Below, in pieces: positions 1 to 7,098 of a stretch of DNA of 14,038 nucleotides. Source of the stretch: Kiritimatiellia bacterium (lineage in GTDB: Bacteria > Verrucomicrobiota > Kiritimatiellia > RFP12 > UBA3636). Position 1 is the stretch's first letter; the number at the start of each line of letters is the position of its first letter. A model generated the notes under the pieces. The model saw only the letters and a program-made list of their open reading frames with translations, was not told where the DNA came from and did not search any database. The position numbers were made by a program, and so were the translations under genes. The stretch is from contig JAEDLN010000036.1 in NCBI GenBank assembly GCA_016295275.1, forward strand, positions 1 to 14,038, in the 5' to 3' direction.

Positions 1-181
1 ACTCCGCCCCTTTCAATTCATCCTATGAAAAGCCTTCACCCATTGCAAGGCAAATTCGGGGAGTAGACTTCCCTGGGGTGTATCCGGAAACGCCGCTTTC
101 GCAAGCGACGAGCAACTCGCCGGTATCTACAACGGGCTCGGACCCGACTCGTTCCCAAGGTGGCTCCGTGCCGTCCTTACC
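1..181 (-). other. Structured noncoding segment, possible small RNA; no gene recognised
   Basis: No protein family is recognisable here. Read on the minus strand, the stretch has RNA-like features. Positions 110 to 91 form an 8-bp stem (one G-U pair) capped by GCGA, a GNRA-type tetraloop. Positions 51 to 32 form a short hairpin (GCCTT/AAGGC) followed directly by TTTT, as at a weak intrinsic terminator. CGGG/CCCG arms lie near 136-149. A 68-codon minus-strand reading frame (229 to 23) covers the same bases, but its first part lies in the repeat block and it matches nothing I know. A noncoding RNA ending near position 25 is possible. I could not match it to tmRNA, RNase P RNA, SRP RNA, 6S RNA or a riboswitch I know. 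Confidence 0.25.
28..51 (-). terminator. Weak intrinsic-terminator-like hairpin
   Basis: On the minus strand GCCTT (51-47) pairs with AAGGC (36-32) across a 10-nt loop, and TTTT (31-28) follows at once. The 5-bp stem is short, so this may be chance. It would end a minus-strand transcript running through 200 to 52. Confidence 0.25.
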
Positions 182-306
182 GACCTCAACCCGCGCAATT
201 CGCGCGCTATGCCCCGTGACCGCGCCCATCGCCGCACCTCGTTGCGCGATCCGCCATTACACCCGCGAAATTCGCACACTGCATTGCCCGTGGGGGCTCC
301 CCACCC
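182..306 (+). repeat. Satellite copy of the CATTACAC GC-rich repeat family
   Basis: A full type-B module starts at 254 with CCATTACAC, runs through CTGCATTGCCC, and ends in the hairpin GTGGGGGCTCCCCAC (290-304). A degenerate type-A module precedes it (about 182-215): the CCATTACAC head has decayed but the CGCGCTATGCCCC tail remains. Positions 241-306 align without gaps to 10221-10286 in the main array, including the GTTGCGCGAT lead-in. Both copies lie in noncoding DNA and in the same orientation. Confidence 0.85.
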
Positions 307-582
307 CTCCCCCTCGCACCCATCGCCGTGCCCCCTCATGCGGCTCCATCTCCTCCCATTTCGAATGATTCTCCCTTCGGCACACCGCTCATTTCCCAAG
401 GCTAATCCTTTACGAACCGATTTTACACAAATCGTATTGTCCCTCAACCGGTTTGAACGAATGCCGGTTACGAAAGCCGTATTCCATTCCCGAACACCGG
501 ACGATCACACCCGTCTAGCGAATGGACGATTTCTTTCCTTCCGATTTGTGGTAGTATTTCCGAAAATACGGGTTTTCATACT
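307..582. other. Noncoding leader upstream of the MFS gene
   Basis: No gene is seen. The composition drops from the GC-rich repeat to AT-richer DNA after about 365, as expected for a promoter region. No sigma70 promoter stands out: a TAGTAT at 552-557 could be a -10 element but lacks a good -35 at the right distance. Confidence 0.5.
554..569. promoter_or_regulatory. Inverted repeat just upstream of the MFS start
   Basis: GTATTT (554-559) and AAATAC (564-569) are perfect inverted arms around CCGA, ending 13 bp before the ATG at 583. The position suits an operator or a 5'-UTR hairpin controlling the transporter. With 6-bp arms, chance is a real alternative. Confidence 0.3.
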
Positions 583-1944
583 ATGATCTTCAATCGCCCC
601 CTCACCGCCGACGAACGGAAGGACTCCGTCCGAAATCTTTACATCTTCAATATCATCAACGGCGGTTCCTATGTTTGCGTCGGCGAACTGATTATGATTC
701 TTCTCGCCGTCGATATCGGCTGCCCCGATGTCATTGTGGCCGCATTGGGTACGATGCTCTATCTCGGCTTTCTCATGCTCCCTCTCGGACGGATTGTCGC
801 CGCCCGTATCGGTGCGGCCAAATGCGATGCCCTCTTTTGGTGCATCCGAAACTTCTGCGCATTGCTCTTCGCGACATCCGCCATCTGGGCCTACCATGGT
901 CACATGACGGCAGCATTCGTTACGGTCCTGCTCTTTTCCTTCGGCTTCTACGGATGCCGTGCCGCCGGTGCCGTTCTCCAACAGCCATTAACCGGCGAAA
1001 TCGCTCTCCCGGAAGAACGGGCAAAGATTATCGGCGTCGGCGGAGGTCTTTTCTGGGCCTCGGCGACCGCTGGTCTTCTCTGCATCATCGCAGCCCTCTT
1101 CCTCCGCAAAGACGCCCATGGCGCATTTCCATCCTTGCTCGTGTCGATTATCTGCATCGGATCGATTCTCGGAATCATCTCTTCCGTCTTCCTTGCCCGC
1201 ATTCACGAAACAGATGTCCTTCGCGAATCCTCCCGCCGCCCTATCATGCCCGATTTGAGGCGCCTTTTCCGGCTCGATCCTTTCCGTCGGCTTCTCGTAT
1301 CGACCATTGCCCTCAACCTGGCTTCCATGCTCCTCGTGCCGACCATGCTTCTCGTCTTGAAGCGCGGATACGGTCTCTCGAACCTCGAGGCGTCCCTCTG
1401 GAGCGTTGCCCAATGGGGAGCGGCCATCGTCGGGGCGTTCGTGACCGCTTGGGCCGGACGACGCTATGGTCCGCGCCGCGAAATGATCGTCTCCTATCAG
1501 GCGCTTCTGTTCCTTTGCGCAATCTGGATCTTCCTGACCTGGTGGGGTAATACCTCCGCAACCGTCACTCTGGGCATTCTCTGGATTATCTGCCTCTTCA
1601 TGGGCGGTCTTACCCGTATGGTCATGGAAAGCGCCGTCACTCACTACTATTTGACGGTTACCGATCCCGATTTGCGTATCTCCGGTTCCCTCGTCCTCTA
1701 CACCGCAATGGGCGCGGCCGCAGGCATCATCGGGATTACCATTTCCTCCGTTCTCATGCTCTGGATCGGCCGCAATGGCGCTACCGCAACGCCCGGTCCG
1801 ACCGCCCTCCTCGCCTATCGCAATTATTTCATCGTCCTCTTTGCCTTGCTGACGGCCGCCATGCCGCTCGTCCTTCGCTTGGTTCCGCTGCCGGAAGCCG
1901 ATCGCCATATCGTCCCGCCGCACGAAACCCGGAAACTGCGCTAG
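583..1944 (+). CDS. MFS-type membrane transporter (substrate unknown; possibly a disaccharide)
   Basis: The 453-residue product is strongly hydrophobic, with about 12 predicted membrane segments in two halves joined by a charged loop (about residues 206-232). This is the layout of the major facilitator superfamily. Short basic loops of the motif-A kind follow the second helix of each half (LPLGRIVAARIGAAK, and AGRRYGPRRE in the second half). There is no cleavable signal peptide. The N-terminus MIFNRPLTADERKDS is cytoplasmic-like, and the first ATG precedes the first helix, so I kept that start although no Shine-Dalgarno is visible. The next gene, 160 bp downstream on the same strand, is a cellobiose phosphorylase. 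Cellobiose or another beta-glucoside is therefore a reasonable guess for the cargo, but only from context. A cation-symporter (GPH-like) assignment cannot be excluded. Confidence 0.8.
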   Translation: MIFNRPLTADERKDSVRNLYIFNIINGGSYVCVGELIMILLAVDIGCPDVIVAALGTMLYLGFLMLPLGRIVAARIGAAKCDALFWCIRNFCALLFATSAIWAYHGHMTAAFVTVLLFSFGFYGCRAAGAVLQQPLTGEIALPEERAKIIGVGGGLFWASATAGLLCIIAALFLRKDAHGAFPSLLVSIICIGSILGIISSVFLARIHETDVLRESSRRPIMPDLRRLFRLDPFRRLLVSTIALNLASMLLVPTMLLVLKRGYGLSNLEASLWSVAQWGAAIVGAFVTAWAGRRYGPRREMIVSYQALLFLCAIWIFLTWWGNTSATVTLGILWIICLFMGGLTRMVMESAVTHYYLTVTDPDLRISGSLVLYTAMGAAAGIIGITISSVLMLWIGRNGATATPGPTALLAYRNYFIVLFALLTAAMPLVLRLVPLPEADRHIVPPHETRKLR

Positions 1945-1971
1945 TCCTCCCCAATCGCTTTTTTCGGTGGC

Positions 1972-2004
1972 ATATTCTCCCCTTTTTGCGTATGATATTC
2001 TCCC
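1972..2004 (+). promoter_or_regulatory. Paired direct repeat ATATTCTCCC, 23 bp apart
   Basis: ATATTCTCCC occurs at 1972-1981 and again exactly at 1995-2004. The 23-bp start-to-start spacing is roughly two helical turns, so a regulator could bind both on one face of the DNA. It lies 100-130 bp upstream of the cellobiose phosphorylase start. The function is inferred from position only. Confidence 0.35.
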
Positions 2005-2010
2005 GGTTTG

Positions 2011-2062
2011 GATTTCAGCCTCGGCTGAATTTCAAATCAGAAACAACACTTGGCGTGTTTCT
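2011..2062 (+). promoter_or_regulatory. Two consecutive inverted repeats in the cellobiose phosphorylase leader
   Basis: The first is TTCAGCC-TC-GGCTGAA (2014-2029), perfect 7-bp arms around 2 bp, with outer GATTT/AAATC able to extend it. The second follows directly: AGAAACA (2039-2045) pairs with TGTTTCT (2056-2062). The tight 2-bp centre of the first favours a DNA operator for a dimeric repressor over an RNA hairpin. No T-run follows either one, so they are not obvious terminators of the MFS gene. Confidence 0.4.
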
Positions 2063-2104
2063 GCCGGATAACACGCTTTCGTCCATCCATCCCCTCGAAC
2101 AACT

Positions 2105-4567
2105 ATGAAATTTGGCTATTTTGACGATGCCGCGCGTGAATATGTCATCACCACGCCTTCCACTCCTTATCCGTGGATCAACTATCTTGGAAATGAGAAG
2201 TTCTTCTCGCTGATGTCCAATACGGCCGGTGGTTACGCCTTCCACACAGACGCCCGTTTGCGTCGCCTGACCCGCTACCGCTACAACGACGTCCCCTTGG
2301 ACAATAACGGGCGCTATCTCTATATCCGCCATAACGGCGTCGTATGGAATCCCGGCTTCAAACCGACCCGTACCCCTCTCGATTCCTATGAGTGCCGCCA
2401 CGGATTCGGCTACTCCAAGATCGCTTCCGAGAAAAACGGCATCCAAGCCGAGGTGCTCTACATGGTTCCAAACGGCACGAACGCCGAAGTGCAGATGGTG
2501 ACCGTTCGCAACCGTACCGAAAAGCCCCAGCAGCTCTCTCTCGTATCGTTCGTCGAATGGTGTCTCTACAACGCTCAGGACGATACCACCAACTTCCAGC
2601 GCAACTTCTCCACCGGCGAAGTGGAAATCGAAGGCGGCGCCATCTACCATAAAACCGAATACCGGGAACGCCGTAACCATTTCGCGTTCTTCTCCGTCAA
2701 CGCGACCCCCGACGGGTTCGACACCGATCGCGAAACCTTCCTCGGCCGCGACAACGGATACGATGCCCCCGAAACCGTCCTGTCCGGAAAAAGCGGCAAC
2801 TCCGTCGCCGACGGATGGTCCCCCGTCGCCTCCCACCGTTTCGAGATCTCCCTCGACCCCGGCGCGGAAAAAACGCTCGTCTTCCTGCTCGGCTATATCG
2901 AAAACGATCCCAACGACAAATGGGACAACGCGCCCGCCGCCGGTCTCCTCCAGACCAATCCCAAGATGCGCGTCATCAACAAAACCAAGGCACACGAACT
3001 GCAGGCCCGCTTCGATACCCCTGAAAAGGTACAGGCCGCCTATGCGGAACTTCGCGCCTTCTGGGATGGACTGCTTTCGAATTTCACCCTGAAAACAGGC
3101 GACGCAAAACTCGATCGCATGGCGGTCTGGAATCAGTATCAGTGCATCGTCACCTACAATTTCGCCCGCTCCGCTTCCTACTTCGAATCCGGAATCGGCC
3201 GCGGAATCGGATTCCGCGATACGTCGCAGGATATGCTCGGTGTCGTCCACCAAATCCCCGCCCGGGCCCGCGAACGCCTCTTTGACGTCGCTTCGACACA
3301 GTTCGAGGATGGCTCGGCTTACCATCAGTTCCAGCCCCTCACCAAACGCGGCAACGCCGATATCGGCTCGCACTTCAACGATGACCCGCTCTGGCTCGTT
3401 CTCGGCGTCGGCGGCTATATCCGCGAAACCGGCGATCGCTCCTTCCTCGATGTCATGGTGCCGTTCGACAACTCCGAGACCAACAAGGCTACGATGTTCG
3501 AACACCTCCGCCGCTCCTATCACTACGTCGCGGAACACCTCGGTCCCCACGGACTCCCGCTCATCGGCCGCGCCGACTGGAACGACTGCCTGAACCTCAA
3601 CTGCTTCTCCACCGATCCGAACGATTCCTTCCAGACCTGCACAAACAAGGAAGGCGATCACGCAGAATCCGTCATGATCGCCCAAATGTTCGTCTATGTC
3701 ACGCCCGATTACGCCAACATGTGCCGTTTGCAGGGCCGCGAGGACGAGGCCGCCTGGGCTGAAAAACAAAGCGCCGCCATGGCAGAACAAATCTGCAAAA
3801 CAGGTTGGGACGGCGCTTGGTACATCCGCGCATACGATGATTTCGGCAACAAAGTCGGTTCCCACGAATGCGAAGACGGAAAAATCTTCATCGAAACCCA
3901 AGGCTTTGGCTCCATGGCACGAATCGGCGCCGATAAGGGATACCCCATCATGGCACTCGATTCCGTCAAGAAACACTTGGATACCAAATACGGCATCGTC
4001 ATCCTCGATCCTCCCTATCGGGATTACCATGTCGAGCTCGGAGAAGTCTCCTCCTATCCGCCCGGATACAAGGAAAATGCCGGCATCTTCTGCCACAACA
4101 ATCCCTGGGTCATCATCGGTGAAGTCGCAAACGGCCGCCCCGAAGAGGCTTGGGAATACTATAAGAAAATCGCCCCCGCTTTCCTGGAGGACATCTCCGA
4201 AATCCACCGCCTCGAACCCTATGTCTATGCGCAAATGGTTGCTGGAAAGGCGGCTCGCCGCCACGGCGAAGCCAAAAACTCATGGCTCACCGGAACGGCA
4301 GCATGGAACTTCGTCGCACTCTCGCAGTGGATTTGCGGACTCCGCGCCGAAATGGACGGTCTGCGCGTCGAGCCGCGTCTTCCCGCTCATGTCAAGAACG
4401 CCTCTCTGCAACGCAAATTCCGCGGGACGCTTTACAAAATCCATGTGGTCAACAACAAGCCGACCGGCGACGTCTCCGTTCGCGCAATCTCGGGCGACGC
4501 CTCCGTCAATGGTACGCTCGTCTCTTCGTCTGCGCCTGTCGTCGAGCTCGAAGTGACCGTTGGCTAA
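2105..4567 (+). CDS. cbp: Cellobiose phosphorylase, glycoside hydrolase family 94
   Basis: The enzyme converts cellobiose and phosphate to alpha-glucose 1-phosphate and glucose, saving ATP. It should be cytoplasmic, as no signal peptide is present. The 820 residues match the known Cellvibrio gilvus enzyme end to end as I recall it: the start MKFGYFDDAAREYVITTP, the segment FNDDPLW, RADWNDCLNLNCFST, GEVSSYPPGYKEN, and SWLTGTAAWNF. The general acid is the second aspartate of DWND (residue 494; Asp490 in C. gilvus). The phosphate-site residues His664 and Thr729-Gly730 are present and in register with His666 and Thr731-Gly732. The N-terminal beta-sandwich, helical linker and (alpha/alpha)6 barrel all appear complete. 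The start is fixed by homology; there is no Shine-Dalgarno. An MFS transporter precedes it. Cellodextrin or laminaribiose phosphorylase is less likely, given the match to the cellobiose-specific enzyme. Confidence 0.95.
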   Translation: MKFGYFDDAAREYVITTPSTPYPWINYLGNEKFFSLMSNTAGGYAFHTDARLRRLTRYRYNDVPLDNNGRYLYIRHNGVVWNPGFKPTRTPLDSYECRHGFGYSKIASEKNGIQAEVLYMVPNGTNAEVQMVTVRNRTEKPQQLSLVSFVEWCLYNAQDDTTNFQRNFSTGEVEIEGGAIYHKTEYRERRNHFAFFSVNATPDGFDTDRETFLGRDNGYDAPETVLSGKSGNSVADGWSPVASHRFEISLDPGAEKTLVFLLGYIENDPNDKWDNAPAAGLLQTNPKMRVINKTKAHELQARFDTPEKVQAAYAELRAFWDGLLSNFTLKTGDAKLDRMAVWNQYQCIVTYNFARSASYFESGIGRGIGFRDTSQDMLGVVHQIPARARERLFDVASTQFEDGSAYHQFQPLTKRGNADIGSHFNDDPLWLVLGVGGYIRETGDRSFLDVMVPFDNSETNKATMFEHLRRSYHYVAEHLGPHGLPLIGRADWNDCLNLNCFSTDPNDSFQTCTNKEGDHAESVMIAQMFVYVTPDYANMCRLQGREDEAAWAEKQSAAMAEQICKTGWDGAWYIRAYDDFGNKVGSHECEDGKIFIETQGFGSMARIGADKGYPIMALDSVKKHLDTKYGIVILDPPYRDYHVELGEVSSYPPGYKENAGIFCHNNPWVIIGEVANGRPEEAWEYYKKIAPAFLEDISEIHRLEPYVYAQMVAGKAARRHGEAKNSWLTGTAAWNFVALSQWICGLRAEMDGLRVEPRLPAHVKNASLQRKFRGTLYKIHVVNNKPTGDVSVRAISGDASVNGTLVSSSAPVVELEVTVG

Positions 4568-4610
4568 CCCCCCAACCCCGCACATCCCCCTTTCAGGGGA
4601 TAAAATCCGA

Positions 4611-4648
4611 AACTGCCGGAAGCACGCCGCTCCCGGCAGTTCTTTTTC
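4611..4648 (+). terminator. Intrinsic terminator between convergent genes
   Basis: AACTGCCGG (4611-4619) and CCGGCAGTT (4633-4641) form a perfect 9-bp stem with a 13-nt loop, followed by CTTTTT on the plus strand. It lies 43 bp past the cellobiose phosphorylase stop. On the minus strand the same stem is followed by TCGGATTTTA, so it may also stop priA transcripts, less efficiently. Confidence 0.85.
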
Positions 4649-4664
4649 CGCTCGTTCGCGAATC

Positions 4665-7079
4665 TCACAAAAGCGAAACGGCGTCAATATCCACCTGCAT
4701 CAAAACCGTCGTCTTCCTCGGACAGGCGGCAATCGCAGCCCGAATCCGCTCAAACAAAACCAACGGCTTTTCGCCACGCAGCGTGAGCTGGTACCGCCAC
4801 TGCCCTTTCATCCGCTCGATGCACGCCGGCGCAGGAGCCCCCAAAATGTACGCGCCATCCGGCGACTGCCCGATTGCCGCCGCAAACAACTCCGCGGCAG
4901 ACGCCGTCTCCTGCTCGTTTTCTCCGCGGAATGTGACGCAAATCAAATGCGAAAACGGCGGATACCGCAATTCCTTGCGTATGGCCAATTCATCCGTAGC
5001 AAAACCCAGATAATCCTCCGTCTGAGCCCGGACAATCGCCGGCGCTTCGGGCTGAAAGGTCTGCACGATCACATTCCCTGGCTTGACGCCGCGCCCGACA
5101 CGGCCCGCCATCTGCGCAATCAGCTGGAACGTGCGCTCCGACGCCCGGAAATCCGGCATGTTGAGACCCGTATCCGCATTCAGAATGCCCGCCAACGTGA
5201 CATTCGAAAAGTCCAGCCCTTTGGCAATCATCTGGGTGCCGATTAAAATATCCGTTTCATGACGCTGAAAGCGCCCCAGTATCTCATCGTGCGAATCCTT
5301 GCGCGTCGTGACGTCCATATCCATTCGCTCGATTCGAGCGTGCGGAAAGAATTTGCGCGCAATCTCCTCCACACGCTGCGTCCCAAATCCCGTCGTCTTG
5401 AAATCCACCCGCTCCTGACAATTCGGACAAATCTCCGGCACTTCCCGATACGCCCCACACATGTGGCACCGCATCACACGGTCATCCTTATGGTAGGTCA
5501 TTCCGACCGAACAGGTGTCGCACATGGCGACAAATCCGCAGTTGGGACACGATACGGTCGGCGCAAACCCTCTCCGGTTCAAGAACAGCATCACCTGCTC
5601 CTGCGTCGCGAGACACCGCTGGATCGATTGCACCAGCGTTTCGGAAAAAAGCGGACACTTTCCGCCATTGCGGACAACCTCCGAGCGCATGTCCACCAAA
5701 ACCGTGTGCGGCATCTCCTGCGAAACCGCACGCGAACGAAGCGTCAAAAGCCGGTACTTGCCGCTTTGCGCATTGTTCCAACTCTCTAAAGAGGGCGTCG
5801 CCGAGGCCAGTACGATTGGACACCCCTCGAATCGGGCGCGCATCACGCCTACGTCGCGTCCTTGATAGCGCGGCACTTCATCCTGCTTGTAACTGGGCTC
5901 CTGCTCCTCATCCACGACAATGATGCCAAGCCTCTCGACAGGGGCGAAAATCGCCGAACGCGGACCGATGACCACCCGCGCTTCCCCATTGCGTATCCGT
6001 TGCCACTCGTCATGCCGCTGCCCGTCCGTCAATTGGCTGTGCAGGACGGCAATCGTGTTGCCGAAACGAGAGGCAAACCGTCGAATCGTCTGCGCCGTCA
6101 ACGAAATCTCCGGCACCAGCACGATCGCACCACCGCCCCGTTGCAACACATCGGAAATGGCTTGCAGAAAAACCTCGGTCTTCCCGCTCGCCGTAACGCC
6201 ATGCAGCAAAAGCGGCTTCGCCGCCCGTTCCGGATCCTTCGGAGCATTCGCCCCGGGGCGGTCTTCCAGCGCCGGACAACAGTCCAGCTCCTCCCGAATC
6301 GCCGCCAAGGCCAGCGCCTGCTCCTCATTGAGCGGCAACGGTTTCGATCTCAAAATGCGCCCGTCCTTGATATCCTTGGCGACCTTTTCCAACGGATTGC
6401 GCAAATCGATCTTTTCTTCCAGCACAAGCCAACCGTCCAGTGCCATGCGCCTGATGGTCGCGGGCGAAAAATGCCATGCGTCGCAAAACCCTTTTACGGT
6501 TTGCTCGGTATCGCCTAGCCGGTCCAAAATCTCCTGCTGACGTGCCGTCGGCCGCGGGGATTCCCCCTTCGACCCGTCCAACGTCCGAGAATGCTCCCGC
6601 TGTCGCAGCTTTCCCGCCTTCTTGCTCGCTTTTGCGTAGGTGAACAGATCCTGAGCCACGTCCGGCTTTTCGGCTTTATCGGCTACGGTCGAAACCGCCT
6701 CGCCGGGTTTCCGCACCCGCACCATCAGCCGTCGCCGATAATTGTCTTTTTCGACGCCGCCACGGACGACCGGCGGAAACATGCATTTGAGACAGCGCTC
6801 GATCGGCGCAAGATAATACGCCGCCATCCATTTCGCCAACCGGAGTAGGGCCGCAGAGACCAAGGGACGCCCCGGCGCCACCCCTTCAATCGGCTTTAGC
6901 CGCGAAACGTCAACCTCGCTTTTTTCGGTAAGCTCCATCACAAAACACTCGATGGAGCGCGTTCCGAAGCGAACGCGAACAAGTACGCCCGGATAGACCT
7001 TGCCGGATAATTCCGGAGGTATCGCATAGTCAAATAGACGCCCGAGAGCGGCATCCGTCGCGACACGTGCAATCTTCAT
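4665..7079 (-). CDS. priA: Primosomal protein N' (replication restart helicase PriA)
   Basis: PriA recognises abandoned replication forks and reloads the replicative helicase. The 804 residues show the family order: an N-terminal 3'-end-binding domain (residues 1-105, with FDYAIPPEL), a winged-helix region, and a helicase core with Walker A GVTASGKT (294-301), DEEQ box (390-393), SATPSLES (426-433) and GRVGRG near 659-664. The helicase is interrupted by eight zinc-binding cysteines (511, 514, 520, 523, 538, 541, 551, 554), as in true PriA. Two oddities stand out. The usual DEEH is DEEQ. A basic, Lys/Arg-rich stretch (about 115-180) makes the protein roughly 70 residues longer than E. coli PriA. 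AAGGGG lies 5 nt before the ATG. The gene follows the kinase stop by 19 bp and is last in its operon. Confidence 0.96.
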   Translation of the reverse strand: MKIARVATDAALGRLFDYAIPPELSGKVYPGVLVRVRFGTRSIECFVMELTEKSEVDVSRLKPIEGVAPGRPLVSAALLRLAKWMAAYYLAPIERCLKCMFPPVVRGGVEKDNYRRRLMVRVRKPGEAVSTVADKAEKPDVAQDLFTYAKASKKAGKLRQREHSRTLDGSKGESPRPTARQQEILDRLGDTEQTVKGFCDAWHFSPATIRRMALDGWLVLEEKIDLRNPLEKVAKDIKDGRILRSKPLPLNEEQALALAAIREELDCCPALEDRPGANAPKDPERAAKPLLLHGVTASGKTEVFLQAISDVLQRGGGAIVLVPEISLTAQTIRRFASRFGNTIAVLHSQLTDGQRHDEWQRIRNGEARVVIGPRSAIFAPVERLGIIVVDEEQEPSYKQDEVPRYQGRDVGVMRARFEGCPIVLASATPSLESWNNAQSGKYRLLTLRSRAVSQEMPHTVLVDMRSEVVRNGGKCPLFSETLVQSIQRCLATQEQVMLFLNRRGFAPTVSCPNCGFVAMCDTCSVGMTYHKDDRVMRCHMCGAYREVPEICPNCQERVDFKTTGFGTQRVEEIARKFFPHARIERMDMDVTTRKDSHDEILGRFQRHETDILIGTQMIAKGLDFSNVTLAGILNADTGLNMPDFRASERTFQLIAQMAGRVGRGVKPGNVIVQTFQPEAPAIVRAQTEDYLGFATDELAIRKELRYPPFSHLICVTFRGENEQETASAAELFAAAIGQSPDGAYILGAPAPACIERMKGQWRYQLTLRGEKPLVLFERIRAAIAACPRKTTVLMQVDIDAVSLL

Positions 7080-7098
7080 GGACGCCCCTTTTCATCGT

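Noticed and set aside
136..149. T-arm-like CGGG/CCCG hairpin suggesting a tRNA or tmRNA
   Set aside because: The loop is the wrong length for a T-loop and no acceptor stem, anticodon arm or CCA end can be placed.
988..1923. 311-codon minus-strand frame opposite the MFS gene
   Set aside because: Highly charged shadow; the plus strand encodes a coherent 12-segment membrane protein.
2015..4264. 749-codon minus-strand frame opposite cellobiose phosphorylase
   Set aside because: It is a shadow of the plus-strand gene, which has full-length family identity and intact catalytic residues; the antisense product has no recognisable domain.
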